From Olleya namhaensis (GTDB lineage: Bacteria > Bacteroidota > Bacteroidia > Flavobacteriales > Flavobacteriaceae): a stretch of 64,000 bases of DNA. The stretch covers positions 62,001 to 126,000 of the forward strand of contig NZ_FORM01000005.1 of the NCBI RefSeq assembly GCF_900114005.1, in the 5' to 3' direction. The notes under the pieces are model-generated. The model did no database searches. It saw nothing but the letters and a program-made list of their open reading frames with translations, and was not told the origin of the DNA. The translations under genes and the position numbers were made by a program. Positions 43,142-52,871 of this stretch are shown in pieces. The first letter of the stretch is position 1; every line of letters begins with the position of its first letter.

Positions 43142-46100
43142 ATGAAAAAATTATCCTTTATCTTTTTACTACTCTTCTCTTTGACAGGGTTTTCGCAAGA
43201 ATTCTCTATGGATTTAGTCAAAAACATGACACCAAGAAACATTGGTCCTGGCGGAATGTCTGGACGCGTTACATCTATAGACGTTGTACATAGCAACCCA
43301 GATATTATGTACGTTGGTACGGCATCTGGCGGTTTATGGAAATCGACTTCTGGTGGTATAAAATGGAACCCTGTATTTGACAAAGAGGTTACCGCATCTG
43401 TGGGAGCTGTTGCTATACAACAATCTAACCCTAGCGTTATTTGGGTTGGTACAGGAGAAGGTAATCCTAGAAATAGTTTAAATGGTGGTTACGGAATATA
43501 TAAATCTTTAGACGCAGGAAAAACGTGGCAATCTATGGGTTTAGAAAACACGAGACATATCCATCGCGTAGTCATAGACCCAACAAATCCTGATATTGTT
43601 TATGCTGCTGCAATTGGTAGTCCATGGGGAGAACATCCAGAACGTGGTATTTTTAAAACAACAGATGGTGGTAAATCATGGAAAAAAATATTATTTGCTA
43701 ACAATAAAACAGGAGCTGCAGACTTAGTTATGGATCCTACCAATCCTAACAAATTAATTGCAACACTTTGGGAGCACAAACGTGACCCTTGGTTTTTTAA
43801 ATCTGGGGGATCAGGTTCTGGATTACATATTACTCATGATGGTGGAGAACACTGGACTAAAGTAACAGAAAAAGAAGGTTTTCCTAAAGGAGAATTAGGG
43901 CGTATTGGTGTTGCAATTGCTGCTAATAAACCAAATATTATTTATGCTTTAGTCGAAGCTAAAAAAAATGCCCTTTACAAAAGTGAAGATGGAGGTTTTA
44001 AATGGAAAAAAGTAAATGACAAAAGTGATATTGGAAATAGACCTTTTTATTATTCTGAAATATATGTAGACCCACAAAACGAAAACCGTGTGTATTCTGT
44101 TTACACCTATATAAATGTTAGTGAAGATGGCGGTAAAAACTTCAAGCAATTAATGCCTGCTTATGGCGCAGACAATGGTGTACACCCTGACCATCATGCT
44201 TGGTGGATCCACCCGACTAATGGTGATTTTATGATTGATGGTAATGATGGTGGATTAAACATTACAAAAGATGGTGGAAAAAACTGGCGTTTTGTTGGTA
44301 ATATTCCAGTTGCACAGTTTTACCATATCAATGTAGATAATGAGTATCCATATAATGTATATGGAGGGATGCAAGATAATGGATCTTGGAGAGGTCCAGC
44401 TTACGTTTGGCGTGCACAAGCTATAAGAAATAGCTATTGGCAAGAAATTAGTTTTGGAGATGGGTTTGATGTCGTACCGGATAAAGACAATTCGCGTTAC
44501 GGTTGGTCTATGAGTCAGCAAGGCTCTGTGAGCAGATACGACTGGCAGACAGGAAACAATTATACTGTAAAACCAATACATCCTGATAAAGATGTAATGC
44601 TTAGATTTAACTGGAATAGTGCTATAAATATTGATCCATTTGATAATAGCACCATTTATTTTGGTAGTCAATTTGTACATAAATCTACAGATAAAGGATT
44701 GACTTGGACGGTTATTTCTCCAGATTTAACCACTAACGATCCTGAAAAACAAAAACAGCACGAAAGTGGTGGTTTAACAATGGATGCAACGGGTGCAGAA
44801 AACCATTGTACTATTTTGGTTATCGAACCATCTGTTGTTGAAAAAGATGTGTTTTGGGTAGGTACAGATGATGGTCGTGTACATGTCACTAAAAATGGAG
44901 GACAGAGTTATGACGACGTTTCTAACAACCTAAGAGGTTTGCCAAAAGGAAGTTGGGTAGCGCAAATAAAAGCAAGTAATAAAAATAAAGGAGAAGCATT
45001 GCTTATCGCGAATGATTATAGACGTTTTAATTACACACCGTATGCTTACCGTACTAAAAACTACGGAAAGACCTGGGAACGTATCGTAGATGAAAATGAT
45101 GTTAAAAGTTACACCTTATCTATTGTTGAAGATTTAGTAGAGCCAAACTTAATGTTTTTAGGGACTGATGATGGGTTATACATATCTGTTGATGCAGGAG
45201 ATAAATGGACTAAATGGACTTCAGGTTTCCCTACGGTATCTGTAAAAGATTTAGTAATCCATCCAAGAGAACACGATTTAGTAATTGGTACTTTTGGACG
45301 TGCTGCTTGGGTATTGGATGATATTAGACCATTGCGTGCTATTGCAAAAAGCAAGCAGGTAATTGCTAATAAAATTCAACTATTCTCACCTCCTACTGCT
45401 TATCAAGCTGCTTACCAACAGCCTACAGGAAGTCGATTTGGTGCAGACGCCATGTTTCATGGAGAAAACAGAGGTCGTGGTGCACAATTCACGTATTTAG
45501 TTAATCCGGTAAAAGCTTTAAAAGAAGATAAAAAAGATACAGATGATGATAACGCTGAAGCTGAAACAGAAAGCAGTAAAAACGCTATCAAGTGGGATTC
45601 TATTTCACTTAAACTATACAACGGAGACAAATTAATTAGAACCTTAAAACGTAAAGTTCCTGAGGAAAAAGGCCTACACAAATGGACTTGGTACATGGAC
45701 GAAAAAGGAGGCGATAGACCTTCAAGAACCATTAGAAAACAAAAAAGAGAATCTGGTGGTGTTGATGTAAAACCCGGAACATACAAAGCTGTTTTAGAAT
45801 ATGGCGATCAATCTTCTGAAACGATGATCACGGTAGCTTCAGACCCTAGATTAGAGGTCTCTGCAAAAAACACGGACGACGTTTATGCTGCTTTAAAAGA
45901 AATACAAAACATGCGACAAATTGCTGCGGATGCCACAAAGCAATTAGCTAAAAATAAAACCTTAGCTGAAAAGTATAAAACAGAATTAACAGCATTAGAT
46001 AAAGACAAGTATAAAGACCAAATAAAAGCCTCTAAAGACATTATTAAAGAGATAGATACGCTTTTAGATATCTATGTTGGAAAACAAGATAAGCGACAAG

Positions 46101-46351
46101 GAATTACAAAAACCTTAGATGTAAGTGTTAATAACAGATTAGGAGGCGCTTCTTGGTACACAGCAACAAGACAATCTGGACTAACAAGTACAGAACATAC
46201 GTTGCTACAGCATGCTAAAACCGATTTAAAAGCAGCACTTGATAAAACAAATCGCTTTTTTGATGAGACCTTTAAACCTTATTACCAGTCCATTATTAAG
46301 ATAAATATGACTAAAGCAATAGATGAAATTAAAACCTTTACTTTAGATTAA
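43142..46351 (+). CDS. large secreted VPS10/sortilin-like beta-propeller protein
   Basis: This is a 1069-residue secreted protein. The start at 43142 gives a signal peptide ending GFSQ (residue 19). The main part (about 25-720) is built of Asp-box repeats such as STSGGIKWNP, SLDAGKTWQS, TTDGGKSWKK, SEDGGFKWKK, TKDGGKNWRF and SVDAGDKWTK, the signature of 10-blade VPS10/sortilin propellers. A beta-sandwich and a long helical C-terminal part follow. Relatives are often called glycosyl hydrolase, but no catalytic pair can be named here. A role in binding or processing of peptides or glycans at the surface is possible. There is no type IX sorting signature at the end. Confidence 0.82.
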   Translation: MKKLSFIFLLLFSLTGFSQEFSMDLVKNMTPRNIGPGGMSGRVTSIDVVHSNPDIMYVGTASGGLWKSTSGGIKWNPVFDKEVTASVGAVAIQQSNPSVIWVGTGEGNPRNSLNGGYGIYKSLDAGKTWQSMGLENTRHIHRVVIDPTNPDIVYAAAIGSPWGEHPERGIFKTTDGGKSWKKILFANNKTGAADLVMDPTNPNKLIATLWEHKRDPWFFKSGGSGSGLHITHDGGEHWTKVTEKEGFPKGELGRIGVAIAANKPNIIYALVEAKKNALYKSEDGGFKWKKVNDKSDIGNRPFYYSEIYVDPQNENRVYSVYTYINVSEDGGKNFKQLMPAYGADNGVHPDHHAWWIHPTNGDFMIDGNDGGLNITKDGGKNWRFVGNIPVAQFYHINVDNEYPYNVYGGMQDNGSWRGPAYVWRAQAIRNSYWQEISFGDGFDVVPDKDNSRYGWSMSQQGSVSRYDWQTGNNYTVKPIHPDKDVMLRFNWNSAINIDPFDNSTIYFGSQFVHKSTDKGLTWTVISPDLTTNDPEKQKQHESGGLTMDATGAENHCTILVIEPSVVEKDVFWVGTDDGRVHVTKNGGQSYDDVSNNLRGLPKGSWVAQIKASNKNKGEALLIANDYRRFNYTPYAYRTKNYGKTWERIVDENDVKSYTLSIVEDLVEPNLMFLGTDDGLYISVDAGDKWTKWTSGFPTVSVKDLVIHPREHDLVIGTFGRAAWVLDDIRPLRAIAKSKQVIANKIQLFSPPTAYQAAYQQPTGSRFGADAMFHGENRGRGAQFTYLVNPVKALKEDKKDTDDDNAEAETESSKNAIKWDSISLKLYNGDKLIRTLKRKVPEEKGLHKWTWYMDEKGGDRPSRTIRKQKRESGGVDVKPGTYKAVLEYGDQSSETMITVASDPRLEVSAKNTDDVYAALKEIQNMRQIAADATKQLAKNKTLAEKYKTELTALDKDKYKDQIKASKDIIKEIDTLLDIYVGKQDKRQGITKTLDVSVNNRLGGASWYTATRQSGLTSTEHTLLQHAKTDLKAALDKTNRFFDETFKPYYQSIIKINMTKAIDEIKTFTLD

Positions 46352-46361
46352 TTGTTTGTAA

Positions 46362-46393
46362 TTTGCAAAAGCATAATTATCTGCTTAACTTTA
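46362..46393 (+). promoter_or_regulatory. promoter of sodC
   Basis: TTTG at 46362-46365 and TAACTTTA at 46386-46393 are separated by 20 bases, a good fit to the Bacteroidota -33/-7 pattern, 26 bases before the start. Confidence 0.6.
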
Positions 46394-46419
46394 AACAAAT
46401 CAAATAAAAAAATCATACA

Positions 46420-46977
46420 ATGAAAAAAATATCATTACTACTATTAGTGTTAACCTTTGGCGTATTTATAAGCTGTAAAAAGGACAAAACACAACCTGAA
46501 ACTGAAAAAACAGTAGCGGAAACTGCTAAAAAAATCAAATTAAAATTAGAATCTAAAAGCGGAAGTACTGCAACTGGAAATGCTGTATTTACAGAAGAAG
46601 ACGGAAAAATTAAATTTACTGCAATGTTAAGTGGATTAGAGCCAGGTATGCATGCAATCCATATTCATCAAACAGCAGATTGTTCTTCAGATGACGGAAA
46701 ATCTACAGGAGGACATTGGAACCCAACTGGAGCACCTCACGGAAAATGGGGAAGCCCGGAAGGTTACCATAAAGGAGATATTGGAAACATGGAAGCAGAT
46801 GCTAATGGACATGCAACAATTATGCTATCTACTGATGAATGGTGTATTGGATGTGGAGACAAAAACAAAGACATTGTAGGAAGAGCAATTATTGTACATG
46901 CAGGTACAGATGACTACACAACGCAACCAACTGGTGCAGCTGGTGGACGTGTAAGCTGTGGTGGAATTATAGAATAA
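46420..46977 (+). CDS. sodC: Cu/Zn superoxide dismutase lipoprotein
   Basis: This is a 185-residue periplasmic or surface lipoprotein (lipobox FISCKK near residue 19) that converts superoxide to peroxide and oxygen. The copper ligands HIH are in HAIHIHQTADC near residue 78, with the further metal histidines in GGHWNPTGAPHG near 99-107, GYHKGDIGN near 115 and IIVHAGTDDY near 160. The disulfide cysteines (TADCSS and RVSCGG) are kept, as is the Arg of GGRVSCG. Two extra cysteines (WCIGCG) are present. It is followed by a terminator and then by the third ECF sigma gene. Confidence 0.93.
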   Translation: MKKISLLLLVLTFGVFISCKKDKTQPETEKTVAETAKKIKLKLESKSGSTATGNAVFTEEDGKIKFTAMLSGLEPGMHAIHIHQTADCSSDDGKSTGGHWNPTGAPHGKWGSPEGYHKGDIGNMEADANGHATIMLSTDEWCIGCGDKNKDIVGRAIIVHAGTDDYTTQPTGAAGGRVSCGGIIE

Positions 46978-46997
46978 TTACCCTACCATATTATTAT

Positions 46998-47025
46998 AAA
47001 AAAATCGCTTTTAAGCGATTTTTTT
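46998..47025 (+). terminator. Rho-independent terminator after sodC
   Basis: AAAAAATCGCTT and AAGCGATTTTTT form a perfect stem with a T-run, 20 bases after the stop. Confidence 0.85.
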
Positions 47026-47039
47026 ATGCCATTAAATCA

Positions 47040-47047
47040 TATCTTAG
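47040..47047 (+). promoter_or_regulatory. -7 element TATCTTAG before sigma/rskA unit
   Basis: TATCTTAG is close to TAnnTTTG and lies 19 bases before the sigma start. It is a weak call. Confidence 0.35.
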
Positions 47048-47066
47048 AAGTCACATTAATTCGTAT

Positions 47067-47594
47067 ATGGATTTAGACAATTTAGTAATACAATTTAAAA
47101 ATAAGGACGAAAAAGCATTCGAGAAACTATACAATATGTATAGTGATAGTATGCATGGCGTTATTTACAATATTGTTAGAGATAACACTATTGCTGAAGA
47201 ACTTATGCAAGACGTTTTTATAAAAGCTTGGCACAAATCAGATAGCTACGACGTTAAAAAAGGACGTTTTTTTACTTGGTTAATTAATATTGCTAGAAAT
47301 GCGGCGATAGACAAAACAAGATCTAAAGCGTTTAAAAATGCAAGTAAAAACCTTAACTCCGATTTTTTCGTAGATATAATAGAGTCTCAAGATAATTTAG
47401 ACAGTAGTACTGATGCTATTGGAATAAAGAAATTTGTAGACAAATTAGCAAAAAAATGTATCGAAGTTATAGAGCTATTATACTTTAAAGGCTTTACACA
47501 AAAAGAAGCTTCAGAAGAATTGAATATGCCTATTGGTACGATAAAGACTAGAAATAGAAATTGCATTAAAGAATTAAGAGAATCCGTATTATAA
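47067..47594 (+). CDS. ECF-type sigma factor paired with RskA-type anti-sigma
   Basis: This is a 175-residue ECF sigma factor. Region 2 has NTIAEELMQDVFIKAWHKSD and FFTWLINIARNAAIDKTRSK (about 42-90). Region 4 has KKCIEVIELLYFKGFTQKEASEELNMPIGTIKTRNRNCIKELR (about 130-172). One base separates it from the membrane anti-sigma gene downstream, so the two are translated together. This sigma/RskA pairing is the SigK type, in which release of sigma follows proteolysis or a redox signal. The next gene upstream is sodC, which could be part of an oxidative response, but each has its own promoter. Confidence 0.92.
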   Translation: MDLDNLVIQFKNKDEKAFEKLYNMYSDSMHGVIYNIVRDNTIAEELMQDVFIKAWHKSDSYDVKKGRFFTWLINIARNAAIDKTRSKAFKNASKNLNSDFFVDIIESQDNLDSSTDAIGIKKFVDKLAKKCIEVIELLYFKGFTQKEASEELNMPIGTIKTRNRNCIKELRESVL

Positions 47595-47595
47595 T

Positions 47596-48396
47596 ATGAA
47601 CATTAACGACTACATAAACTCAGGTATACTAGAACTATACGTTGCAGGTCAGCTTTCTGAAACAGAGAGTAAAGAAGTGTATGACCTAATGTTAAAACAC
47701 CCTGAAGTATTAAAAGAAGTTTTAGAGATTGAGGCAGCCATAGTAAAACTAACAGCAAGCGTCTCTCCTAAAAAAGATATTTCGTTTAATACTATTAAAG
47801 GGCGATTAAATAATAATAGTACTTCTGGTAAAGTTATTAGCTTAAATAGATCTAAAACTAAATGGATAAATTATTCAGGTTGGGCAGCTGCTGTAGTATT
47901 AGCAGGTGGATTAATTTGGACTATTAATATGAAATCTACTTTAGAAAATCAAATACAAACGGTTACTACGGAAAAAGACTTTTTAGAAATCCAGATGGAA
48001 ACTTCTAAAACAGATTTAGCCGAAACTAAAAACTTACTAAATATAATTAGAGACAAAAGTATTATTAACATCCCTCTAGAAGGTCAAGCAGCCGCTCCAG
48101 GAGCTTATGCTAACGTATATTGGGATAAAAAAGATGATACAGTCTATTTAGATTTAAAAGGTTTACCGGAACCACCTGAAGGTAAAGAGTACCAAGTATG
48201 GTCGTTAACATTAAACCCGTTAACACCCACTAGTTTAGGTACAATAAACGACTTTATACAGGATGACAACAAAATTTTTAAGCTTAAAAACGCTAATCAA
48301 TCTCAAGCTTTTGGTATAACGTTAGAGCCTGCTGGCGGAAGTCCGACACCAACAATGGAACAACTATACACATTAGGAGTATTAGCGTCATTATAA
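47596..48396 (+). CDS. anti-sigma factor with RskA domain
   Basis: This is a 266-residue membrane protein. The cytoplasmic N-terminal domain (about 1-90) has the zinc-less anti-sigma pattern INSGILELYVAGQLSETESKEVYDLM. One membrane helix (YSGWAAAVVLAGGLIWTINM) is near residues 94-113, then a coiled-coil stretch and a periplasmic RskA domain with YANVYWDKKDDTVYLDLKGLPEPPEGKEYQVW near 155-195. It should hold the sigma factor encoded just upstream until an envelope signal arrives. Confidence 0.9.
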   Translation: MNINDYINSGILELYVAGQLSETESKEVYDLMLKHPEVLKEVLEIEAAIVKLTASVSPKKDISFNTIKGRLNNNSTSGKVISLNRSKTKWINYSGWAAAVVLAGGLIWTINMKSTLENQIQTVTTEKDFLEIQMETSKTDLAETKNLLNIIRDKSIINIPLEGQAAAPGAYANVYWDKKDDTVYLDLKGLPEPPEGKEYQVWSLTLNPLTPTSLGTINDFIQDDNKIFKLKNANQSQAFGITLEPAGGSPTPTMEQLYTLGVLASL

Positions 48397-48420
48397 CAAA
48401 TCCTAATTTTAAATAGTAAT

Positions 48421-48450
48421 AAAAAAGACACCACATTGGGTGTCTTTTTT
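48421..48450 (+). terminator. Rho-independent terminator after rskA-like gene
   Basis: AAAAAGACACC-ACATT-GGGTGTCTTTTTT pairs well and ends in T residues, 25 bases after the stop. Confidence 0.88.
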
Positions 48451-48499
48451 ATTGGAGTACATTCAACTTATAAAAACACTACCAAAGGATTAGAAACAA

Positions 48500-48535
48500 G
48501 AAAGTGTTTGATAATTTAAATTATCAAACACTTTC
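48500..48535. repeat. 36-base perfect palindrome
   Basis: GAAAGTGTTTGATAATTT is followed at once by its exact complement, with no loop. It lies between the convergent sigma/anti-sigma unit and the TonB receptor gene. There is no strong T-run on either side, so it is not a classical terminator; cruciform or protein binding is possible. Confidence 0.85.
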
Positions 48536-48669
48536 AAAACAAACTAACAAAAACCAACCTTACTTTTTCATAGTATCAAACATTATACTTGTTAGTTGTG
48601 CAATTAATTATTTCCCTAAATTGATTGCACTATACTTACGTAAATTTTATGAGTAAGGTTTTATTGTTT

Positions 48670-50898
48670 TTAAAACGAATAACTTAATGTCGTTTTAAAA
48701 TAAAATGGTGTTCCTGGTGTAAAATGAATTTCTTCTACAGCCTGGTCTTCATTTTGTAATCTTGACTCCGTTAAAAACTGAGTTTCCTTCCAATCAGTAT
48801 CAAAAACATTTTCAATACTTACGCCTAATTTCCATTGGGTATTAAAAGCATAGTTCAGGTTTAGATCGGTTACAAAATAACCTTCGGCTTGAACCGAATT
48901 ATCCTCGTTTGCGGGTCTGTCATCCACATACCTGTAATTTATTCCTCCTGAAAAATTATTAATATCCTTAAAAGACACCCCTCCTACTAAAGTAAAATCT
49001 GGAGCTAATGGTATATAATCGTTACCATCCGTTTCTTCTAAACTTCTTGCTCTTGTTAACGTTGCATCTGTATTAAAATATATGTTGTCTGATAACTGAT
49101 ATCTTATCCCTAAGTCCAATCCATAACGTTCAGATTTTCCGCTAGGCTCAATAATTCCGGCATCACCAACGTACACAAATTCTTCTTCAGAAAATAAATA
49201 CCATAATGCCGTATTTATAACAACTTTACTTGATGGTTTCCAAATGTTACCAAAATCGACGCCATATGCTTTTGGTAAAGCATTATCTATATTTTGATTT
49301 AAAACCACTCTAGAGTCGTTTGAGTGAAATCCAATTCCTGATTTTAAAAACCATTGTAAATTATTATTCTGATTATATTGAATACTTAATTTTGGTAATA
49401 CAGCAACTTCACTTTGTGTCAGATTACTATACGTATCACTTAATTGATCTTGGTACTGAAACTTGATATACTCCAAACGTACTGCAGGTGTAATTTTTAC
49501 TTTTCCCAAATCAATTTCAGCATTAAAAAACCCATATAAATTACGCTGATTAACATCTCCTAATTGTATATTTTCTAAAGTTGTTTTTCTATTTAAAGTA
49601 TGTGACAATTCGATATCATTAACATCATCATATCGTAAACCAACTCCTGAAGTATAACTAACATCAAACGTATTATAATCTACGTTTTTTTTGAACTGTG
49701 TATTAAATCCAAAAATATTTCGGTTTTCCTTTTGCTTAATTTGATCTCCATTTATTGGGTCGTCCAAGAAAAAGGTGAAATTTGAATACAACTGAAACTT
49801 ATAATTAGAATAAAACGCATTGGTTTGCATTTCAACATCATTATCTAAAATAGTACTGTGCTGAATATTAAAATTTGTACGACTAGTTTCTCCTCCTTCC
49901 GTATCATCTACCGCTCCAAAATTAGAAAGCGTTCCGTTATCTACTAAACGCTGCGGGATTTGCCCTGATGCATCCCATTGACTGGTAAAATGACTTAACG
50001 TTAACGCGACTTTAGAATTAGAGTTTATAAAGGCATTATACTTACCAATAAGGTTTAATCTATCAAAATTTTGTGGTGACTTAAAAGGACCGTCCGTTTC
50101 AATATATTCTACAGCAACATAGGCATTTTGAGAATTGTTTTTATCCAAAAGATTAAACATACCTAAAGTTCTAAGTGAATTAAACTGACCTGCAGAAAAG
50201 CTAATTAAATTATCATCTAACTTGTCTTTAGTCTTAAAATCTACAAATCCAGCAGTATTAAAATCACCGTGATTAGCATAATAAGGTCCTTTTCCAAAAC
50301 TAATTGTATTAATTGTTTCTGGTATTAAAAAGTGTAAATCACTATACCCTTGACCATGTGCATGAGACACCATGTTTACAGGCATACCGTCTACAGATAG
50401 ACCAACATCAGTACCATGGTCTACGTCAAAACCTCTTAAAAACAGTTGCTCAGCTTTACCACCACCAGCGTGTTGACCTATAATTAAACCAGGTACTTTC
50501 CTTAAAATTTCTTGAGACGAATTTATCGGACTCGTCGCCAAATCAATCTTAACCATGCTATTAATAACATTAACCGGCTCTGTTAAAACCAACTCGTCTA
50601 ATAAAAAAGCTTTCGTTTCTAAATTAATAATTAATGACGAATTTAAAAGCCCTTTTGTTAACAAGATGTTTTGCTTTTGATACCCTAGTAGCCCAATAAC
50701 TAAACTGTCTCCAACTTTAGTTTCATTAATTACAAACTGTCCTAATTGGTTAGTGTGCGCATGTTGTTTTGAGTTTTGATTATATACATAAGCATTCTCT
50801 AAAGGTTGATTGTCACTTAGAACAATCCCCTTAATGGTCTGAGCTTTAGCGGAAAAAATAAAACCTACTAAAACTATTAAAAGAAGTGTGTTTTTCAT
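48670..50898 (-). CDS. TonB-dependent receptor with carboxypeptidase-like N-domain
   Basis: This is a 742-residue outer-membrane receptor. A signal peptide ends near AKAQ (residue 19). A carboxypeptidase-D regulatory-like domain (about 20-100) comes first, then the plug (about 115-225), with VPGLIIGQHAGGGKAEQLFLRGFD and VNMVSHAHGQGYSDLHFLIPE. A 22-strand barrel follows, ending in a C-terminal Phe after KTTLSY. The HAHGQ segment in the plug is also seen in receptors thought to import metals, which is only suggestive. It is the last gene of a unit with two DUF4331 proteins and a TPR lipoprotein, 11 bases after the TPR gene. The substrate is unknown. Confidence 0.9.
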   Translation of the reverse strand: MKNTLLLIVLVGFIFSAKAQTIKGIVLSDNQPLENAYVYNQNSKQHAHTNQLGQFVINETKVGDSLVIGLLGYQKQNILLTKGLLNSSLIINLETKAFLLDELVLTEPVNVINSMVKIDLATSPINSSQEILRKVPGLIIGQHAGGGKAEQLFLRGFDVDHGTDVGLSVDGMPVNMVSHAHGQGYSDLHFLIPETINTISFGKGPYYANHGDFNTAGFVDFKTKDKLDDNLISFSAGQFNSLRTLGMFNLLDKNNSQNAYVAVEYIETDGPFKSPQNFDRLNLIGKYNAFINSNSKVALTLSHFTSQWDASGQIPQRLVDNGTLSNFGAVDDTEGGETSRTNFNIQHSTILDNDVEMQTNAFYSNYKFQLYSNFTFFLDDPINGDQIKQKENRNIFGFNTQFKKNVDYNTFDVSYTSGVGLRYDDVNDIELSHTLNRKTTLENIQLGDVNQRNLYGFFNAEIDLGKVKITPAVRLEYIKFQYQDQLSDTYSNLTQSEVAVLPKLSIQYNQNNNLQWFLKSGIGFHSNDSRVVLNQNIDNALPKAYGVDFGNIWKPSSKVVINTALWYLFSEEEFVYVGDAGIIEPSGKSERYGLDLGIRYQLSDNIYFNTDATLTRARSLEETDGNDYIPLAPDFTLVGGVSFKDINNFSGGINYRYVDDRPANEDNSVQAEGYFVTDLNLNYAFNTQWKLGVSIENVFDTDWKETQFLTESRLQNEDQAVEEIHFTPGTPFYFKTTLSYSF

Positions 50899-50909
50899 GG
50901 GCGCAAATA

Positions 50910-52193
50910 TTATAAATTATTGACATTTTTAAAAGTTAAAGGTCCTAATTCATACCCACTGTCTAACAAATCTTCTTTTAACATTGCTACTTCTTTTAGC
51001 TTACCATTAGCCTTATAAATTTTTGCTAAATGGTACTGCACTTCTGGTTCAAATGTTTTGCCCGCAACGTATTGTTCTGCTATTTTTAAAGCTTCGGTAG
51101 GATTATCATTATTAAAATAACTCCATGCTAATAAATCATAAGATAGCGGTGTTGGTCTATTTTCTACTTCTATTTTAGCTAAGGCAATTGCTTTTTCGCT
51201 TTTACTTTCTGCTAATATTTTTGAAGAATACACATTATACATATCGCCATAATCACGATCTTCAATTGCTAAAAAATAAGACTTTAAATAATTGTTTTTA
51301 ATTAACTCTTTATTCTGAAATTCTGCAATTTCAGCCTTAAACAACAAATAATCTGGTGCATTATGTAATTGTGTAATGGCATCCAAAATACGATTAGCTT
51401 CTGTTGGATTTTTTTCATGAGAATAAACAATCCAAGCAATTCCTTTTTTAGCATAAGCGTCGTTTGGGTTTAGAGCTAATGCTTTTAAATAATGATTATA
51501 AGATTGTTGTATTTGTCCATCGTGTCCATAAAAATCGGCAAGATTAGTATAAGACCATTCTTTTAAATTATCTACTTTAGAAGACTCTGCTTTAGCTGTT
51601 GCTTTTTCTAAATATTTTATTGCCGAATCTAAATCACCATTATGATCACTCCATTTAGACAATCTAATTAAATAACCAAAATTATTTAAATCCTTAACCG
51701 TTTCTAGATAGTTTTTAGCTAGATCATAGTTCCCTAATTCCATATGTACATCAAAAAGCATTTTTTGAGTGCCATCAAGGTTTTGACCATTTTCTTCCGC
51801 TTTATTAAGTAGTACTAAAGCTGATTTAAATTTATGTTGAGAAATATAATTACGTGCCAAAGCCCTTAAGTATCCGGCAGCTTTATATTGTGTTTTTTCG
51901 TTTAAAGTTACTAATGCATGTTCAGCATTTTTAAGATGACTGATAGACCCTGTAGATTTAAATAACCTAGATTCTGCACCTGCTATTTGAGATAAATAAG
52001 AAATTTGGTTTGGTGCTATCTCCAGCTTATTGGACCAAAAATCATATTCTGAAGTTGCATTGAGTGTTTCAGTATTTGTTTTTAAAGATAAAAACTGGTT
52101 ATAATCTTCTGGATTAGTAATGTTTTTAGTGTTTTCTGAACAACTAGTTGCTGTGATTATAACAAGTAGTAGCATGTATAGTTTTGTGTTCAT
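50910..52193 (-). CDS. TPR-repeat lipoprotein
   Basis: This is a 427-residue lipoprotein (lipobox ATSCSE near residue 18) with tandem tetratricopeptide repeats over most of its length. Examples are KSALVLLNKAEENGQNLDG, LDSAIKYLEKATAKAE, QSYNHYLKALALNPNDAYAKKG and EALKIAEQYVAG. It should be a periplasmic scaffold. It is encoded between the DUF4331 pair and the TonB receptor and may connect these secreted proteins with the receptor. Confidence 0.8.
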   Translation of the reverse strand: MNTKLYMLLLVIITATSCSENTKNITNPEDYNQFLSLKTNTETLNATSEYDFWSNKLEIAPNQISYLSQIAGAESRLFKSTGSISHLKNAEHALVTLNEKTQYKAAGYLRALARNYISQHKFKSALVLLNKAEENGQNLDGTQKMLFDVHMELGNYDLAKNYLETVKDLNNFGYLIRLSKWSDHNGDLDSAIKYLEKATAKAESSKVDNLKEWSYTNLADFYGHDGQIQQSYNHYLKALALNPNDAYAKKGIAWIVYSHEKNPTEANRILDAITQLHNAPDYLLFKAEIAEFQNKELIKNNYLKSYFLAIEDRDYGDMYNVYSSKILAESKSEKAIALAKIEVENRPTPLSYDLLAWSYFNNDNPTEALKIAEQYVAGKTFEPEVQYHLAKIYKANGKLKEVAMLKEDLLDSGYELGPLTFKNVNNL

Positions 52194-52283
52194 AATGTTT
52201 TGTTGTTTGTTGTTTGCTGTTTTAGGAAATGGAAATAATAAAAACCTAGAGTATGTTAAAAGTACTCTAGGTTAAAATTTGGT

Positions 52284-52844
52284 CTACCAAGGAGACGCTA
52301 AATAAGGGAAAGTTGTTAAAAATGCTTTATCATTTACATCTACATTATCATTAGATAGTGTAGGGTTTTCGGTAAAATCTTCTCCACCAAAAATCAATAA
52401 TAACTCTACAGTAATAACATCATCAGCCAAATTACGCCCTGTTAATACATTTGTACCGTCATAAAAAGTAGTTGTTCCGTCTAAAGACACATTAAGCACA
52501 TCTGTAGCTAACAATCCTGTAAAAGTAGCAGCATCTTGTCCTAAAGCATTAGCGTCTCCTGCATTTGCAAAAGCTGGACTTAATGCTGTTAAGTTAGTTT
52601 CAAACATGGCTTGAAAAGCACCACTTTGAGCAGTTGGTACTGTTGTGTTAAACATATCTTTAGATCCTGAAGACACAAATACTGTATTTACAGCCGGTCT
52701 ACCCATTTGGTCTTGTTGAGTATAAGTACCCGCAAAATCTGGTCCTGTTGGTGTAACTATACCTGTTGCATCATCATCGTCTGAACAGTTAAACGCTACC
52801 AATGTTACTAGAAGTACGGTAAATATATTTTTGAAATTTTTCAT
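52284..52844 (-). CDS. DUF4331-type lipoprotein, C-terminal half
   Basis: This is a 186-residue lipoprotein (lipobox AFNCSD near residue 20). The segment QQDQMGRPAVNTVFVSSGSKDMFNTTVP resembles the second half of DUF4331 proteins, where a conserved MG.P.VN pattern precedes a KD.FN stretch. The first half is found in the gene just upstream (52872-53519). So the family domain seems to be split over two neighbouring genes, each with its own export signal. The function of DUF4331 is not known. Confidence 0.65.
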   Translation of the reverse strand: MKNFKNIFTVLLVTLVAFNCSDDDDATGIVTPTGPDFAGTYTQQDQMGRPAVNTVFVSSGSKDMFNTTVPTAQSGAFQAMFETNLTALSPAFANAGDANALGQDAATFTGLLATDVLNVSLDGTTTFYDGTNVLTGRNLADDVITVELLLIFGGEDFTENPTLSNDNVDVNDKAFLTTFPYLASPW

Positions 52845-52871
52845 AATTTGTAAGTTTTAAAAAGTTTGTTA

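Noticed and set aside
44255-45786. Minus-strand reading frames opposite the large beta-propeller gene
   Set aside because: No promoter, family pattern or independent codon signal; shadows of the plus-strand gene.
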